Shown: positions 38,045 through 45,511 of the stretch, piece after piece
Layout: every line of letters begins with the position of its first letter
Numbering within the stretch: position 1 is the first letter of the stretch
Assembly: GCF_001879715.1 (NCBI RefSeq)
Contig: NZ_MNBW01000014.1
Location: forward strand, 31,121 to 95,120
Length of the DNA: 64,000 bases
Source: Nioella nitratireducens
GTDB taxonomy: Bacteria; Pseudomonadota; Alphaproteobacteria; Rhodobacterales; Rhodobacteraceae
Direction of reading: 5' to 3'
Notes under the pieces: generated by a model
Told to the model about the DNA's origin: nothing
Databases searched by the model: none
What the model saw: only the letters and a program-made list of their open reading frames with translations
Program-made: the position numbers and the translations under genes

Positions 38045-39289
38045 ATGCATTTAGTGAAACCCGGACAAAAAACGATGTGCTCTCGACCGATCACCCATGA
38101 TGGAAAAACCTTTTCCTGCCGCACCTGTGACGATTGCATTTCTTCTCGCAAGATGGACTGGGTTTGCCGCGCGATGGCGGAACTGGCAACGATGGGCAAC
38201 GCTATCGTTATTCGCCTCAGCTATGCCGATGGCGATGATGGCCAGACGCCTGACGGCGCAAAAACCTTTCGTTACAAGGACGTGCAGGGCTTTCTTGCGC
38301 GCTTGCGCAAAGCGTATTCTGACAAATACGGCAAGACTGGCGAGATTTCTTATCTCGTCGCCGGTGAGCGCGGTTCCAAGCGTGGCCGCGTTCATTATCA
38401 CATGATCCTTTTCAGCGTCCGCCCTCTCGACGTTCTTGGCGAGTGGTCCAGCTTCGTTGGGAAGAAACTCGACGCTCCGTGGATGGATAGTAATATCCAT
38501 TGGTCCCTCTGGCCTCATGGCTCGGTTTATCTGCAAGTCCCCGATGCTGGGGGCGTCTCCTACGTGCTGAAATACGCTCTCAAGGATCAATTTTCCGTCC
38601 AGAAGTCCAAGGGAACTAAGCGGTTCTCCAAGGCGGAAAACACCGCCGCCGGTATTTTTCGCATGTCGAAAAAGCCGCCCCTTGGGCTTCGGTTTGTTGA
38701 GGCACAGCTTGCGCGCTGGTCCGATCTTCGGGCCGTGCCGCCTTCTCTCACGATCTCCGTTCCCGGTATTCGCGGGTACTGGCACCCTCTGGGCCTTATC
38801 CGTGAGGCGCTTCTGAGCGGCCTTCATCGGATCAACAATGAAATCCGCGAAGAAACCGGGCGGGATGCCCCTCAGTGGTCAACACTGTTGGCCGGTGTTT
38901 CACAAGATTTGGAGTCAAATCTAACTGATTTTGAGGCGCTCGTTTACGGGCCGCTCGAAATCTCTCAACTCAGCGAGGAACAACATGAGCAGGAATTCCA
39001 GAAATTCACGGCGCAATTCGAGACGGGACAGGCGGCAAGAGAACGCGCCGCGCGTATCAGGGACACGCGCCGCACCTGTGGCGGCGTCCGTGTCTGCGCG
39101 GCCTGTTATCGGGGCTTCGACACGGCTCAACGCCTCGAACTGGCTGCGTGGCAGGCGCGAACGCGACGTGACCACGAAAACAGCCGGTCTCCCCTCGAAC
39201 TCGACGCATGGTTCCGAGCATTCCACAAGGGCAATCCCTACTGTCTCACCAAAGACGGTCCCGCCTTCCGAAAAGCCTTCGACGCATGA
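38045..39289 (+). CDS. replication initiator protein, HUH endonuclease (VP4/Rep) (prophage copy 1)
   Basis: The protein has 414 residues from ATG 38045; an ATG at 38075 is also possible, as neither has a strong ribosome site. A CxxCxxC cluster lies at 25-31. The HUH metal motif is HYH (117-119) in GRVHYHMIL. The catalytic-Tyr region is YVLKYALK (173-180), with two Tyr three residues from Lys. It nicks the double-stranded form to start rolling-circle synthesis of phage ssDNA. Its last 305 nt are overprinted by an Arg-rich ORF and its stop overlaps another small ORF. Confidence 0.88.
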   Translation: MHLVKPGQKTMCSRPITHDGKTFSCRTCDDCISSRKMDWVCRAMAELATMGNAIVIRLSYADGDDGQTPDGAKTFRYKDVQGFLARLRKAYSDKYGKTGEISYLVAGERGSKRGRVHYHMILFSVRPLDVLGEWSSFVGKKLDAPWMDSNIHWSLWPHGSVYLQVPDAGGVSYVLKYALKDQFSVQKSKGTKRFSKAENTAAGIFRMSKKPPLGLRFVEAQLARWSDLRAVPPSLTISVPGIRGYWHPLGLIREALLSGLHRINNEIREETGRDAPQWSTLLAGVSQDLESNLTDFEALVYGPLEISQLSEEQHEQEFQKFTAQFETGQAARERAARIRDTRRTCGGVRVCAACYRGFDTAQRLELAAWQARTRRDHENSRSPLELDAWFRAFHKGNPYCLTKDGPAFRKAFDA

Positions 39290-39434
39290 CAATCGTCATT
39301 CGCCTCAAGATGAGCCGCGCGACGACAGGCCACATTGTAAGGAAAGGCCCGATCCGGCTGAGGCTCGTAAGGGGTCCGGTGGCTCTCGCGCCTTTATTCC
39401 TTGGCGCGGCACTGAGCGAGGATGTAAGCGTTAG
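38985..39434 (+). CDS. overprinted arginine-rich protein inside rep (prophage copy 1)
   Basis: The ORF has 149 codons in another frame, starting inside rep with a good GAGGA site 5 nt before ATG. Residues 1-17 read MSRNSRNSRRNSRRDRR, a strongly basic Arg/Ser/Asn repeat like the DNA-packing J/VP8 peptides of microviruses. The rest is low in hydrophobics, Pro/Ser/Arg-rich and probably disordered. It continues 145 nt beyond the rep stop. Whether it is translated is unproven, but the ribosome site and N-terminal composition favour a real gene. Confidence 0.5.
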   Translation: MSRNSRNSRRNSRRDRRQENAPRVSGTRAAPVAASVSARPVIGASTRLNASNWLRGRRERDVTTKTAGLPSNSTHGSEHSTRAIPTVSPKTVPPSEKPSTHDNRHSPQDEPRDDRPHCKERPDPAEARKGSGGSRAFIPWRGTERGCKR

Positions 39435-39483
39435 ACAGAAATTCGTGGGCACCACGCGCGCCACGCCGCATTTCCCGGTCTAA
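39286..39483 (+). CDS. small basic protein coupled to rep stop (prophage copy 1)
   Basis: The ORF has 65 codons. Its ATG overlaps the rep stop (ATGA), the usual sign of translational coupling. The peptide is basic in its first half (MTIVIRLKMSRATTGHIVRK) with a short hydrophobic patch VALAPLFLGAAL. It lies in a third reading frame and shares 39286-39434 with the Arg-rich ORF. It could be a VP5-like small protein of ssDNA synthesis; this is a guess from position. Confidence 0.4.
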   Translation: MTIVIRLKMSRATTGHIVRKGPIRLRLVRGPVALAPLFLGAALSEDVSVRQKFVGTTRATPHFPV

Positions 39484-39780
39484 GCGAAAATCCCTAACAC
39501 TAGACCAGGGCGGCTCTGCCGCCCTAGTCGGGTTCCGCTCGATGCCGTCGCCGTTTGCAGCGGGGACCGCTGACTATGTATTAGGCGCTGTGTCGGGGTG
39601 GGGTTCCCCTGAAAGGGGTGCCCCGACACTCCCCCGAAGGGCCGTCCGCTTGTGTGAACATCAGAAAGTCCTTGACACGGTGAAACTAGCTCCCGTAAGG
39701 GTGGTCTATATCTAGCGGCGTTCGCTAGATGTTGTGTCGAATCATAGTCATGATTATCGGCCAAACTGAAAGGAAACGTT
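39484..39780 (+). promoter_or_regulatory. phage intergenic region with hairpins, end of copy 1 into copy 2
   Basis: The only long gap in the phage genome. It holds AGGGCGGC-TCT-GCCGCCCT (39507-39525), a nested hairpin GTGTCGGGG/CCCCGACAC (39590-39629) with CCCCT-GAA-AGGGG inside, and ATCTAGCG-GCGTT-CGCTAGAT (39710-39730). TTGACA at 39672 looks like a -35 box, but a well-spaced -10 box is not evident. The region ends at the attachment site. It is the best place for the replication origin, transcription terminator and main promoter. Only copy 2 genes have it upstream. Confidence 0.55.
39737..39764 (-). other. attP-like dif site between the two prophage copies
   Basis: Minus-strand reading: arm TTGGCCGATAA, centre TCATGA, arm CTATGATTCGA. 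Both arms are phage sequence, so this is the intact phage site. It is the join expected in the circular phage genome, here flanked by a full copy on each side. Confidence 0.75.
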
Positions 39781-39984
39781 ATGTCTGGTCTTAAGACCTT
39801 CGTTTTGCAGGAACTTCTCAAACCGACGATTCGGCGGTTTGGTTCCTTTGCCGCCGGTTATCTTGTGTCGGTCGGCATGGATGACGGCCTCGCGTCTACT
39901 ATCGAGGCGGCGACCATTGGTGCCGCTCTCTTCGCTGTCGATTTAGTGCTCTCGGCGCTGAATCGCCGGGGATCGTCCCAATGA
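39781..39984 (+). CDS. small holin-like membrane protein (prophage copy 2)
   Basis: Same 67-residue protein as at 34057-34260. Here the phage intergenic region with its TTGACA box and hairpins lies directly upstream, so this copy is the one more likely to be transcribed from a phage promoter. Confidence 0.55.
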   Translation: MSGLKTFVLQELLKPTIRRFGSFAAGYLVSVGMDDGLASTIEAATIGAALFAVDLVLSALNRRGSSQ

Positions 39985-40778
39985 GTTTGGCGGCGATCCT
40001 CGGTGGCGTGAAATTGGTCTCTGGCCTGTTCGGCGCGGCCAGCGCGAACAAGGCTCGCAAGCGGCAAGAATATCTCAACTCCCCTGCGGGCATTCGGGCG
40101 CAGTCCGAAGCCGCTGGGTTCAACCCGCTTGTTTTTGCGGGCCAAGCTGGGTCTTTCGGCGCTGGCAATATGGTGACGGGCGGGGAAATTCTCGCCCAAG
40201 CCGCCGCCGATTCGGTCGATACCTTTTCGACCGAACGTAATCGGTCGCGCGAATTGCAGATTGCCAACAGCCAGTTGCAAGTCGAGCGGGATCGCTTGAA
40301 TGAGCAGGTGCGTCAAGCTACCCTTCAGCCGAATGTTCCGGGGATTTATGGCAATGCACGAACTTCTGGCGGTGATTCTGGGCTACCTGATAGGGTTGGC
40401 GGTCCTGATTTTGATGGGGACCCTCCTTCTCCATCTGGTCTGAACACCAACGAGGCGGCCTCTTTCAGCTTCGGCGGAATTGATTTTTCAGGTTCCGGCG
40501 CCTTTTCGACTGGTGGCACCGTCGAAGATGCGCTCGGCGACTCCGAGGTTGTTTCGACGTTCATGGCTCCGGTTCTTGCCGGGGACGCTATCGGTCATAC
40601 ACTTGACCTGAACCGGCGCAATCGCCGTGAAGACGCCTTTTTCCGCGATCTGTATTACAACGTTCATCCGGAACGGTTTCCGGATCGTCAGCAAGCTGAA
40701 CGCGCGCTGACAATTTACGGACCGTATATGCGGTCGCGTGAGGCGGAACGCCAAACCAGAAATACACCATTCCACTGA
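39981..40778 (+). CDS. VP2, DNA pilot / minor spike protein (prophage copy 2)
   Basis: Same 265-residue protein as the copy 1 VP2, with the GFNPL motif and coiled coil, and the same 4-nt overlap with the gene before it. Confidence 0.85.
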   Translation: MSLAAILGGVKLVSGLFGAASANKARKRQEYLNSPAGIRAQSEAAGFNPLVFAGQAGSFGAGNMVTGGEILAQAAADSVDTFSTERNRSRELQIANSQLQVERDRLNEQVRQATLQPNVPGIYGNARTSGGDSGLPDRVGGPDFDGDPPSPSGLNTNEAASFSFGGIDFSGSGAFSTGGTVEDALGDSEVVSTFMAPVLAGDAIGHTLDLNRRNRREDAFFRDLYYNVHPERFPDRQQAERALTIYGPYMRSREAERQTRNTPFH

Positions 40779-40819
40779 GGGGCTTAGCCCCCCTACCCTT
40801 CTCAAAGGAGACTCTACTT

Positions 40820-42391
40820 ATGTCTAAATACATGAAACCTCGTGCGCGCCGTTCGGAAGCCCGCACAATTGCCGGTCGTTTCCGTGGCGGGAAACTCGCG
40901 CCCGTCGGCGCACACGCCTTTCGTGAGAGCGAAAGCGGCTCGGTGATGCAATCGGTCCATTTTGAATTGGACCCTATTCCGGGGCGCATGATCACTCCCA
41001 TCACGGCTGAGCTTGTTTCTGTGTTCGTCCCCGTTCAAGCTATTGACGCTTTGAAGAATCCAACCGACGACTATCCCGGCAATGCCGAGGTTATCCGTCA
41101 GAAACTTCTTTCGGGCGTTCCGCTTTTCGATCTCGAAGAGGAGAATGAAATCTCGAAGCGGCTTGGTATTGTTCCGCGCTCGATTGACGGGGTCAAGTAT
41201 GTCAATGAGGCGGCTCGCCTCGCGCACAACGCTGCGGTGAATTATCTGCGGCGGCGTAAATTTGTCGATGCGGTTCAGTTGGATGCGAGTTCGACGGCTA
41301 TGACACCGGCCCTTATTGCTCAGACTGTGCTCGACCGCCTGAATGGGGTTCTTGACCCCGAGAATCGTGTGAATGGGCTTGTGAATTTGGACCTCGAGGG
41401 TCAGGCGAATGTTTCGGGGATTCTCGTCAAGCAGAATCCCACTGCTGATACGAATGCCGGTCCCATGTATGAACTCTCTCCGGACGGGGTTTTCCTTCGT
41501 GGGACCGGCAATATTTCGGGGGTTGATCCCAATTCGACCCAGTCGGTGTTTATTCAGGCCAATTCTATCGGTGTCCCGGAAGTTTTCGCAGAATTGGCTG
41601 GGTCTCAAACGTCCTTTTCGACGAAAGACCTCTACAACGCGGAGCGTATGGACGCCCTAACGCGTGAGATGCGGCAAATTGTCGATGACAATCCGGAACA
41701 CGGTCAGGAACTGGTTACTCGGTTTGCGCATGGCCTCTCCATGGACGTGGGTAAGCAACCGATTGTCGTTTATGAGCGGCAGGTTATGTTCGGCATGGAT
41801 CAGCAGCCTGCGATGGATGGTGCCAATCTTGGCGTCTCGATCACGAATTCGGTTGCCAAGGTCGAATTCGCCGCGCCTATTCCGGCGACGGAATTTGGAG
41901 GTATTCTTATTACCTTCGCGGCGGTCAAGCCCGATGAGGCGCTCGCCTCGCAGCCGCATCCGTTCCTTTCGGATACGTGGGGCGCTACCAACTACGTGGC
42001 CGATGAAATGGCCATTGACCCGGTTCCCGTTACCATCCGTGAACTGGACGGCGATTGTGCTCAGATCGATGAGGGCACGGTTGCGCTTTATGTCGCCAAT
42101 AATGGCCTCAAGCGCACGTATATCAATTACGGTTTCAACAGGGCGCTTGATCCGACCACGGTTGCGGCGAAGTCGGCCATTTGGCAGCTTGAAGTTCCTA
42201 TGTCGGTCACGCCGGAAAGCGTGATCTATCCCGAGGACCTCGACCACTATCCGTTCGCTGACAATCTGGCGGAGGTCTGCACCTATACGTGGCGGTCCGT
42301 CGCTTCGGTCAACACCCCGATCATCTTCGGCCCGACACCGGTCGAGGAACTCGCTCAAATCGAAACGGATAACATTTTCCAAGACGCCTAA
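40820..42391 (+). CDS. VP1, major capsid protein (prophage copy 2)
   Basis: Same 523-residue coat protein as copy 1, with no internal stop or frameshift. Both copies could therefore make capsid. Confidence 0.92.
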   Translation: MSKYMKPRARRSEARTIAGRFRGGKLAPVGAHAFRESESGSVMQSVHFELDPIPGRMITPITAELVSVFVPVQAIDALKNPTDDYPGNAEVIRQKLLSGVPLFDLEEENEISKRLGIVPRSIDGVKYVNEAARLAHNAAVNYLRRRKFVDAVQLDASSTAMTPALIAQTVLDRLNGVLDPENRVNGLVNLDLEGQANVSGILVKQNPTADTNAGPMYELSPDGVFLRGTGNISGVDPNSTQSVFIQANSIGVPEVFAELAGSQTSFSTKDLYNAERMDALTREMRQIVDDNPEHGQELVTRFAHGLSMDVGKQPIVVYERQVMFGMDQQPAMDGANLGVSITNSVAKVEFAAPIPATEFGGILITFAAVKPDEALASQPHPFLSDTWGATNYVADEMAIDPVPVTIRELDGDCAQIDEGTVALYVANNGLKRTYINYGFNRALDPTTVAAKSAIWQLEVPMSVTPESVIYPEDLDHYPFADNLAEVCTYTWRSVASVNTPIIFGPTPVEELAQIETDNIFQDA

Positions 42392-42448
42392 GGCGTTGAA
42401 ATCATGGGCAGGGGAACCTCCCTGCCCTGCTCCTGAAAGGATAAAATC

Positions 42449-42967
42449 ATGAAAATCTCTCAACTTGCGTCGGCCAAGGTCTTGGTCGGTAAAGACGGCG
42501 GCGAAATTCGTTTCGCCGATGGCAATGGCGATTTGATTCCGCTCGGTGTTCCCGCCGGTGTCCATCTGGGCCGTGAACTTTTCGACGGTCTTCCCGCCGA
42601 TTGGGATGTTGATCCGGGTTCTGGGGTCACCATTCTCGCGCCGGCTGGCGAGCGCGCCTCGCGTATGCGTATGGGCGCGGTTGCCTATCAGTCCGGGGCT
42701 AACCCGGATTATCGGCCCTCGTCTGCCGATGCGGATCGGCGGCGGCTTGAGATGCTTGTCCAGCAGTCGAACCGCCGTTCGCAGCGCCTCGAGCAGCGTC
42801 TTGAAAGTCTTGCGCGGCTTTCCGAGCGCGTCCCTTCTGAGCCGCTCGAACTGATTGATGACGGCGATCAACCTTCGGTTGAAACGGCAGAAACCGCGGT
42901 ACAACCTCCGGTTGAAAGCGCGCCGATCTCCACGACCAACGGCGCGGCTGATGCGTCCACAATTTAA
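42449..42967 (+). CDS. probable internal scaffolding (VP3-like) protein (prophage copy 2)
   Basis: Same 172-residue protein as copy 1: helical middle and acidic disordered tail. The role rests on position and build only. Confidence 0.5.
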   Translation: MKISQLASAKVLVGKDGGEIRFADGNGDLIPLGVPAGVHLGRELFDGLPADWDVDPGSGVTILAPAGERASRMRMGAVAYQSGANPDYRPSSADADRRRLEMLVQQSNRRSQRLEQRLESLARLSERVPSEPLELIDDGDQPSVETAETAVQPPVESAPISTTNGAADASTI

Positions 42968-43034
42968 AAATGGTGGGGCGGCAAGCCGCCCCTCCCTCTT
43001 CGTGGATCAGATGCAAAAACAAGGATTTGAACTT

Positions 43035-43694
43035 GTGACTATCGCAGAAATTATGTCCCGCGCCCGATCTTTTTTCGGGAAGCGGGATGCGGGGCAGGCC
43101 CGTAAGCGCCAGACGCGCTACACCTACACCGATGGCCCGATGTATTACCTCGGTCAACAGATCGTCCGTGCGATGCAGGACGCGGGCTATCCCGCGAAGA
43201 TCGTGGAATGTTATCGGCCCCCGACGCGGCAGAACGACCTTTTTTCTCTTGGGCGGTCTAAGGCGCGTGGGTGGGAAAGCCCTCACCAGTTCTATGAGGC
43301 GGTCGATATTGTCCACGATACCCGTGGATGGGACGTAGGCCCGGAATTTTGGGATACTCTCGCTTCCTGTGTTCGGATCGTCGCTGAACGCTTCGGCGTC
43401 GATCTCGAGCATGGCCATTTCTGGACCTTCAAAGACTCGGCGCACGTCGAGTTGAAGGATTGGCGGGTGTTCCGTGAGGTTATCCGCCAGCGGTGGCGGC
43501 TTGACGTCGATGATTGGAACCGCGCCAGGATGGATGATCCTTTGCTTGCGGTGCCGATGCCTACCCCGACGCCTCCGACGCAATCGGAACGTGCGGCCCG
43601 CTTTCAAGCGGTTTTGCCGGATGTTTGGCGGTCTTTGCCGGATGTTTGGCGGTCGATTTCTCCCCGTCAACGCGCGGGCCTAGAGGGCAGCTAG
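43035..43694 (+). CDS. M15-family peptidase, probable endolysin (prophage copy 2)
   Basis: Same 219-residue protein as copy 1, with zinc ligands His84, Asp91 and His137 and the doubled LPDVWRS tail. GTG start with AAGGA 9 nt upstream. Confidence 0.8.
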   Translation: MTIAEIMSRARSFFGKRDAGQARKRQTRYTYTDGPMYYLGQQIVRAMQDAGYPAKIVECYRPPTRQNDLFSLGRSKARGWESPHQFYEAVDIVHDTRGWDVGPEFWDTLASCVRIVAERFGVDLEHGHFWTFKDSAHVELKDWRVFREVIRQRWRLDVDDWNRARMDDPLLAVPMPTPTPPTQSERAARFQAVLPDVWRSLPDVWRSISPRQRAGLEGS

Positions 43695-43768
43695 GCCCGC
43701 CGTCGCGCGCCCCGGTTTTGGTCTCAACACCGGGGCGCGCGTTAACTGCGCCCCTCCCTTGCTCCAGC

Positions 43769-45013
43769 ATGCATTTAGTGAAACCCGGACAAAAAACGAT
43801 GTGCTCTCGACCGATCACCCATGATGGAAAAACCTTTTCCTGCCGCACCTGTGACGATTGCATTTCTTCTCGCAAGATGGACTGGGTTTGCCGCGCGATG
43901 GCGGAACTGGCAACGATGGGCAACGCTATCGTTATTCGCCTCAGCTATGCCGATGGCGATGATGGCCAGACGCCTGACGGCGCAAAAACCTTTCGTTACA
44001 AGGACGTGCAGGGCTTTCTTGCGCGCTTGCGCAAAGCGTATTCTGACAAATACGGCAAGACTGGCGAGATTTCTTATCTCGTCGCCGGTGAGCGCGGTTC
44101 CAAGCGTGGCCGCGTTCATTATCACATGATCCTTTTCAGCGTCCGCCCTCTCGACGTTCTTGGCGAGTGGTCCAGCTTCGTTGGGAAGAAACTCGACGCT
44201 CCGTGGATGGATAGTAATATCCATTGGTCCCTCTGGCCTCATGGCTCGGTTTATCTGCAAGTCCCCGATGCTGGGGGCGTCTCCTACGTGCTGAAATACG
44301 CTCTCAAGGATCAATTTTCCGTCCAGAAGTCCAAGGGAACTAAGCGGTTCTCCAAGGCGGAAAACACCGCCGCCGGTATTTTTCGCATGTCGAAAAAGCC
44401 GCCCCTTGGGCTTCGGTTTGTTGAGGCACAGCTTGCGCGCTGGTCCGATCTTCGGGCCGTGCCGCCTTCTCTCACGATCTCCGTTCCCGGTATTCGCGGG
44501 TACTGGCACCCTCTGGGCCTTATCCGTGAGGCGCTTCTGAGCGGCCTTCATCGGATCAACAATGAAATCCGCGAAGAAACCGGGCGGGATGCCCCTCAGT
44601 GGTCAACACTGTTGGCCGGTGTTTCACAAGATTTGGAGTCAAATCTAACTGATTTTGAGGCGCTCGTTTACGGGCCGCTCGAAATCTCTCAACTCAGCGA
44701 GGAACAACATGAGCAGGAATTCCAGAAATTCACGGCGCAATTCGAGACGGGACAGGCGGCAAGAGAACGCGCCGCGCGTATCAGGGACACGCGCCGCACC
44801 TGTGGCGGCGTCCGTGTCTGCGCGGCCTGTTATCGGGGCTTCGACACGGCTCAACGCCTCGAACTGGCTGCGTGGCAGGCGCGAACGCGACGTGACCACG
44901 AAAACAGCCGGTCTCCCCTCGAACTCGACGCATGGTTCCGAGCATTCCACAAGGGCAATCCCTACTGTCTCACCAAAGACGGTCCCGCCTTCCGAAAAGC
45001 CTTCGACGCATGA
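43769..45013 (+). CDS. replication initiator protein, HUH endonuclease (VP4/Rep) (prophage copy 2)
   Basis: Same 414-residue protein as copy 1, with HYH at 117-119 and the two-Tyr YVLKYALK site. Two intact Rep genes with two potential origins would let Rep nick at one copy and terminate at the other, releasing one unit-length ssDNA circle directly from the chromosome. Confidence 0.88.
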   Translation: MHLVKPGQKTMCSRPITHDGKTFSCRTCDDCISSRKMDWVCRAMAELATMGNAIVIRLSYADGDDGQTPDGAKTFRYKDVQGFLARLRKAYSDKYGKTGEISYLVAGERGSKRGRVHYHMILFSVRPLDVLGEWSSFVGKKLDAPWMDSNIHWSLWPHGSVYLQVPDAGGVSYVLKYALKDQFSVQKSKGTKRFSKAENTAAGIFRMSKKPPLGLRFVEAQLARWSDLRAVPPSLTISVPGIRGYWHPLGLIREALLSGLHRINNEIREETGRDAPQWSTLLAGVSQDLESNLTDFEALVYGPLEISQLSEEQHEQEFQKFTAQFETGQAARERAARIRDTRRTCGGVRVCAACYRGFDTAQRLELAAWQARTRRDHENSRSPLELDAWFRAFHKGNPYCLTKDGPAFRKAFDA

Positions 45014-45158
45014 CAATCGTCATTCGCCTCAAGATGAGCCGCGCGACGACAGGCCACATTGTAAGGAAAGGCCCGATCCGGCTGAGGCTCGTAAGGGGTC
45101 CGGTGGCTCTCGCGCCTTTATTCCTTGGCGCGGCACTGAGCGAGGATGTAAGCGTTAG
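44709..45158 (+). CDS. overprinted arginine-rich protein inside rep (prophage copy 2)
   Basis: Same 149-codon ORF as copy 1, with the GAGGA site and Arg/Ser/Asn repeat N-terminus. Conservation between the two copies is no independent support, as they appear identical. Confidence 0.5.
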   Translation: MSRNSRNSRRNSRRDRRQENAPRVSGTRAAPVAASVSARPVIGASTRLNASNWLRGRRERDVTTKTAGLPSNSTHGSEHSTRAIPTVSPKTVPPSEKPSTHDNRHSPQDEPRDDRPHCKERPDPAEARKGSGGSRAFIPWRGTERGCKR

Positions 45159-45207
45159 ACAGAAATTCGTGGGCACCACGCGCGCCACGCCGCATTTCCC
45201 GGTCTAA
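45010..45207 (+). CDS. small basic protein coupled to rep stop (prophage copy 2)
   Basis: Same 65-codon ORF as copy 1, starting at the ATGA overlap with the rep stop. Confidence 0.4.
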   Translation: MTIVIRLKMSRATTGHIVRKGPIRLRLVRGPVALAPLFLGAALSEDVSVRQKFVGTTRATPHFPV

Positions 45208-45471
45208 GCGAAAATCCCTAACACTAGACCAGGGCGGCTCTGCCGCCCTAGTCGGGTTCCGCTCGATGCCGTCGCCGTTTGCAGCGGGGACCGCTGACTA
45301 TGTATTAGGCGCTGTGTCGGGGTGGGGTTCCCCTGAAAGGGGTGCCCCGACACTCCCCCGAAGGGCCGTCCGCTTGTGTGAACATCAGAAAGTCCTTGAC
45401 ACGGTGAAACTAGCTCCCGTAAGGGTGGTCTATATCTAGCGGCGTTCGCTAGATGTTGTGTCGAATCATAG
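45208..45471 (+). promoter_or_regulatory. phage intergenic region at the right end of copy 2
   Basis: Same hairpins as 39484-39747: 45231-45249, 45314-45353 and 45434-45454. Here the region runs into host DNA, not into a phage gene. Any promoter in it would fire into the 3' end of phoB on the opposite strand. Confidence 0.55.
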
Positions 45472-45488
45472 TCATGATTATAGGACTT
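45461..45488 (-). other. attR: dif-like Xer recombination site, right prophage junction
   Basis: Minus-strand reading: arm AAGTCCTATAA (host), centre TCATGA, arm CTATGATTCGA (phage). Joining the host arms of attL and attR gives AAGTCCTATAA, TCATGA, TTATGTAAATA, a good 28-bp dif-like site. It lies 23 nt beyond the phoB stop. Confidence 0.75.
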
Positions 45489-45511
45489 ACGCATACGAGA
45501 ATCAGAAAGGC

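Larger units (their letters stand above)
34024..39747 (+). mobile_element. Microviridae prophage, copy 1 (5,724 bp unit)
   Basis: This is a complete small ssDNA phage genome in integrated double-stranded form. All eight proposed genes are on the plus strand: holin-like, VP2, VP1, scaffold-like, M15 endolysin, HUH replication initiator, an overprinted Arg-rich ORF and a small ORF. There is no integrase gene. Each gene recurs exactly 5,724 bp later with the same translation, so the unit length is 5,724 bp. Gene order, capsid and Rep place it in Microviridae, nearest to lineages known from alphaproteobacteria. Flanking host genes run on the opposite strand. Confidence 0.9.
39748..45471 (+). mobile_element. 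Microviridae prophage, copy 2 (tandem, apparently identical)
   Basis: Second 5,724-bp unit, head to tail with copy 1. Every phage ORF recurs with the same translated sequence and the intergenic sequences read the same wherever I compared them, so the duplication is recent, maintained by recombination, or an assembly effect. Unlike copy 1, its first gene has the complete phage intergenic region upstream. Its right end meets host DNA at 45472, 40 nt past which phoB ends. Confidence 0.9.

Noticed and set aside
39672..39712. Full sigma-70 promoter in the phage intergenic region
   Set aside because: TTGACA is present, but no good -10 hexamer lies 16-18 nt further on; TATATC is 29 nt away. Only the -35-like box is reported.
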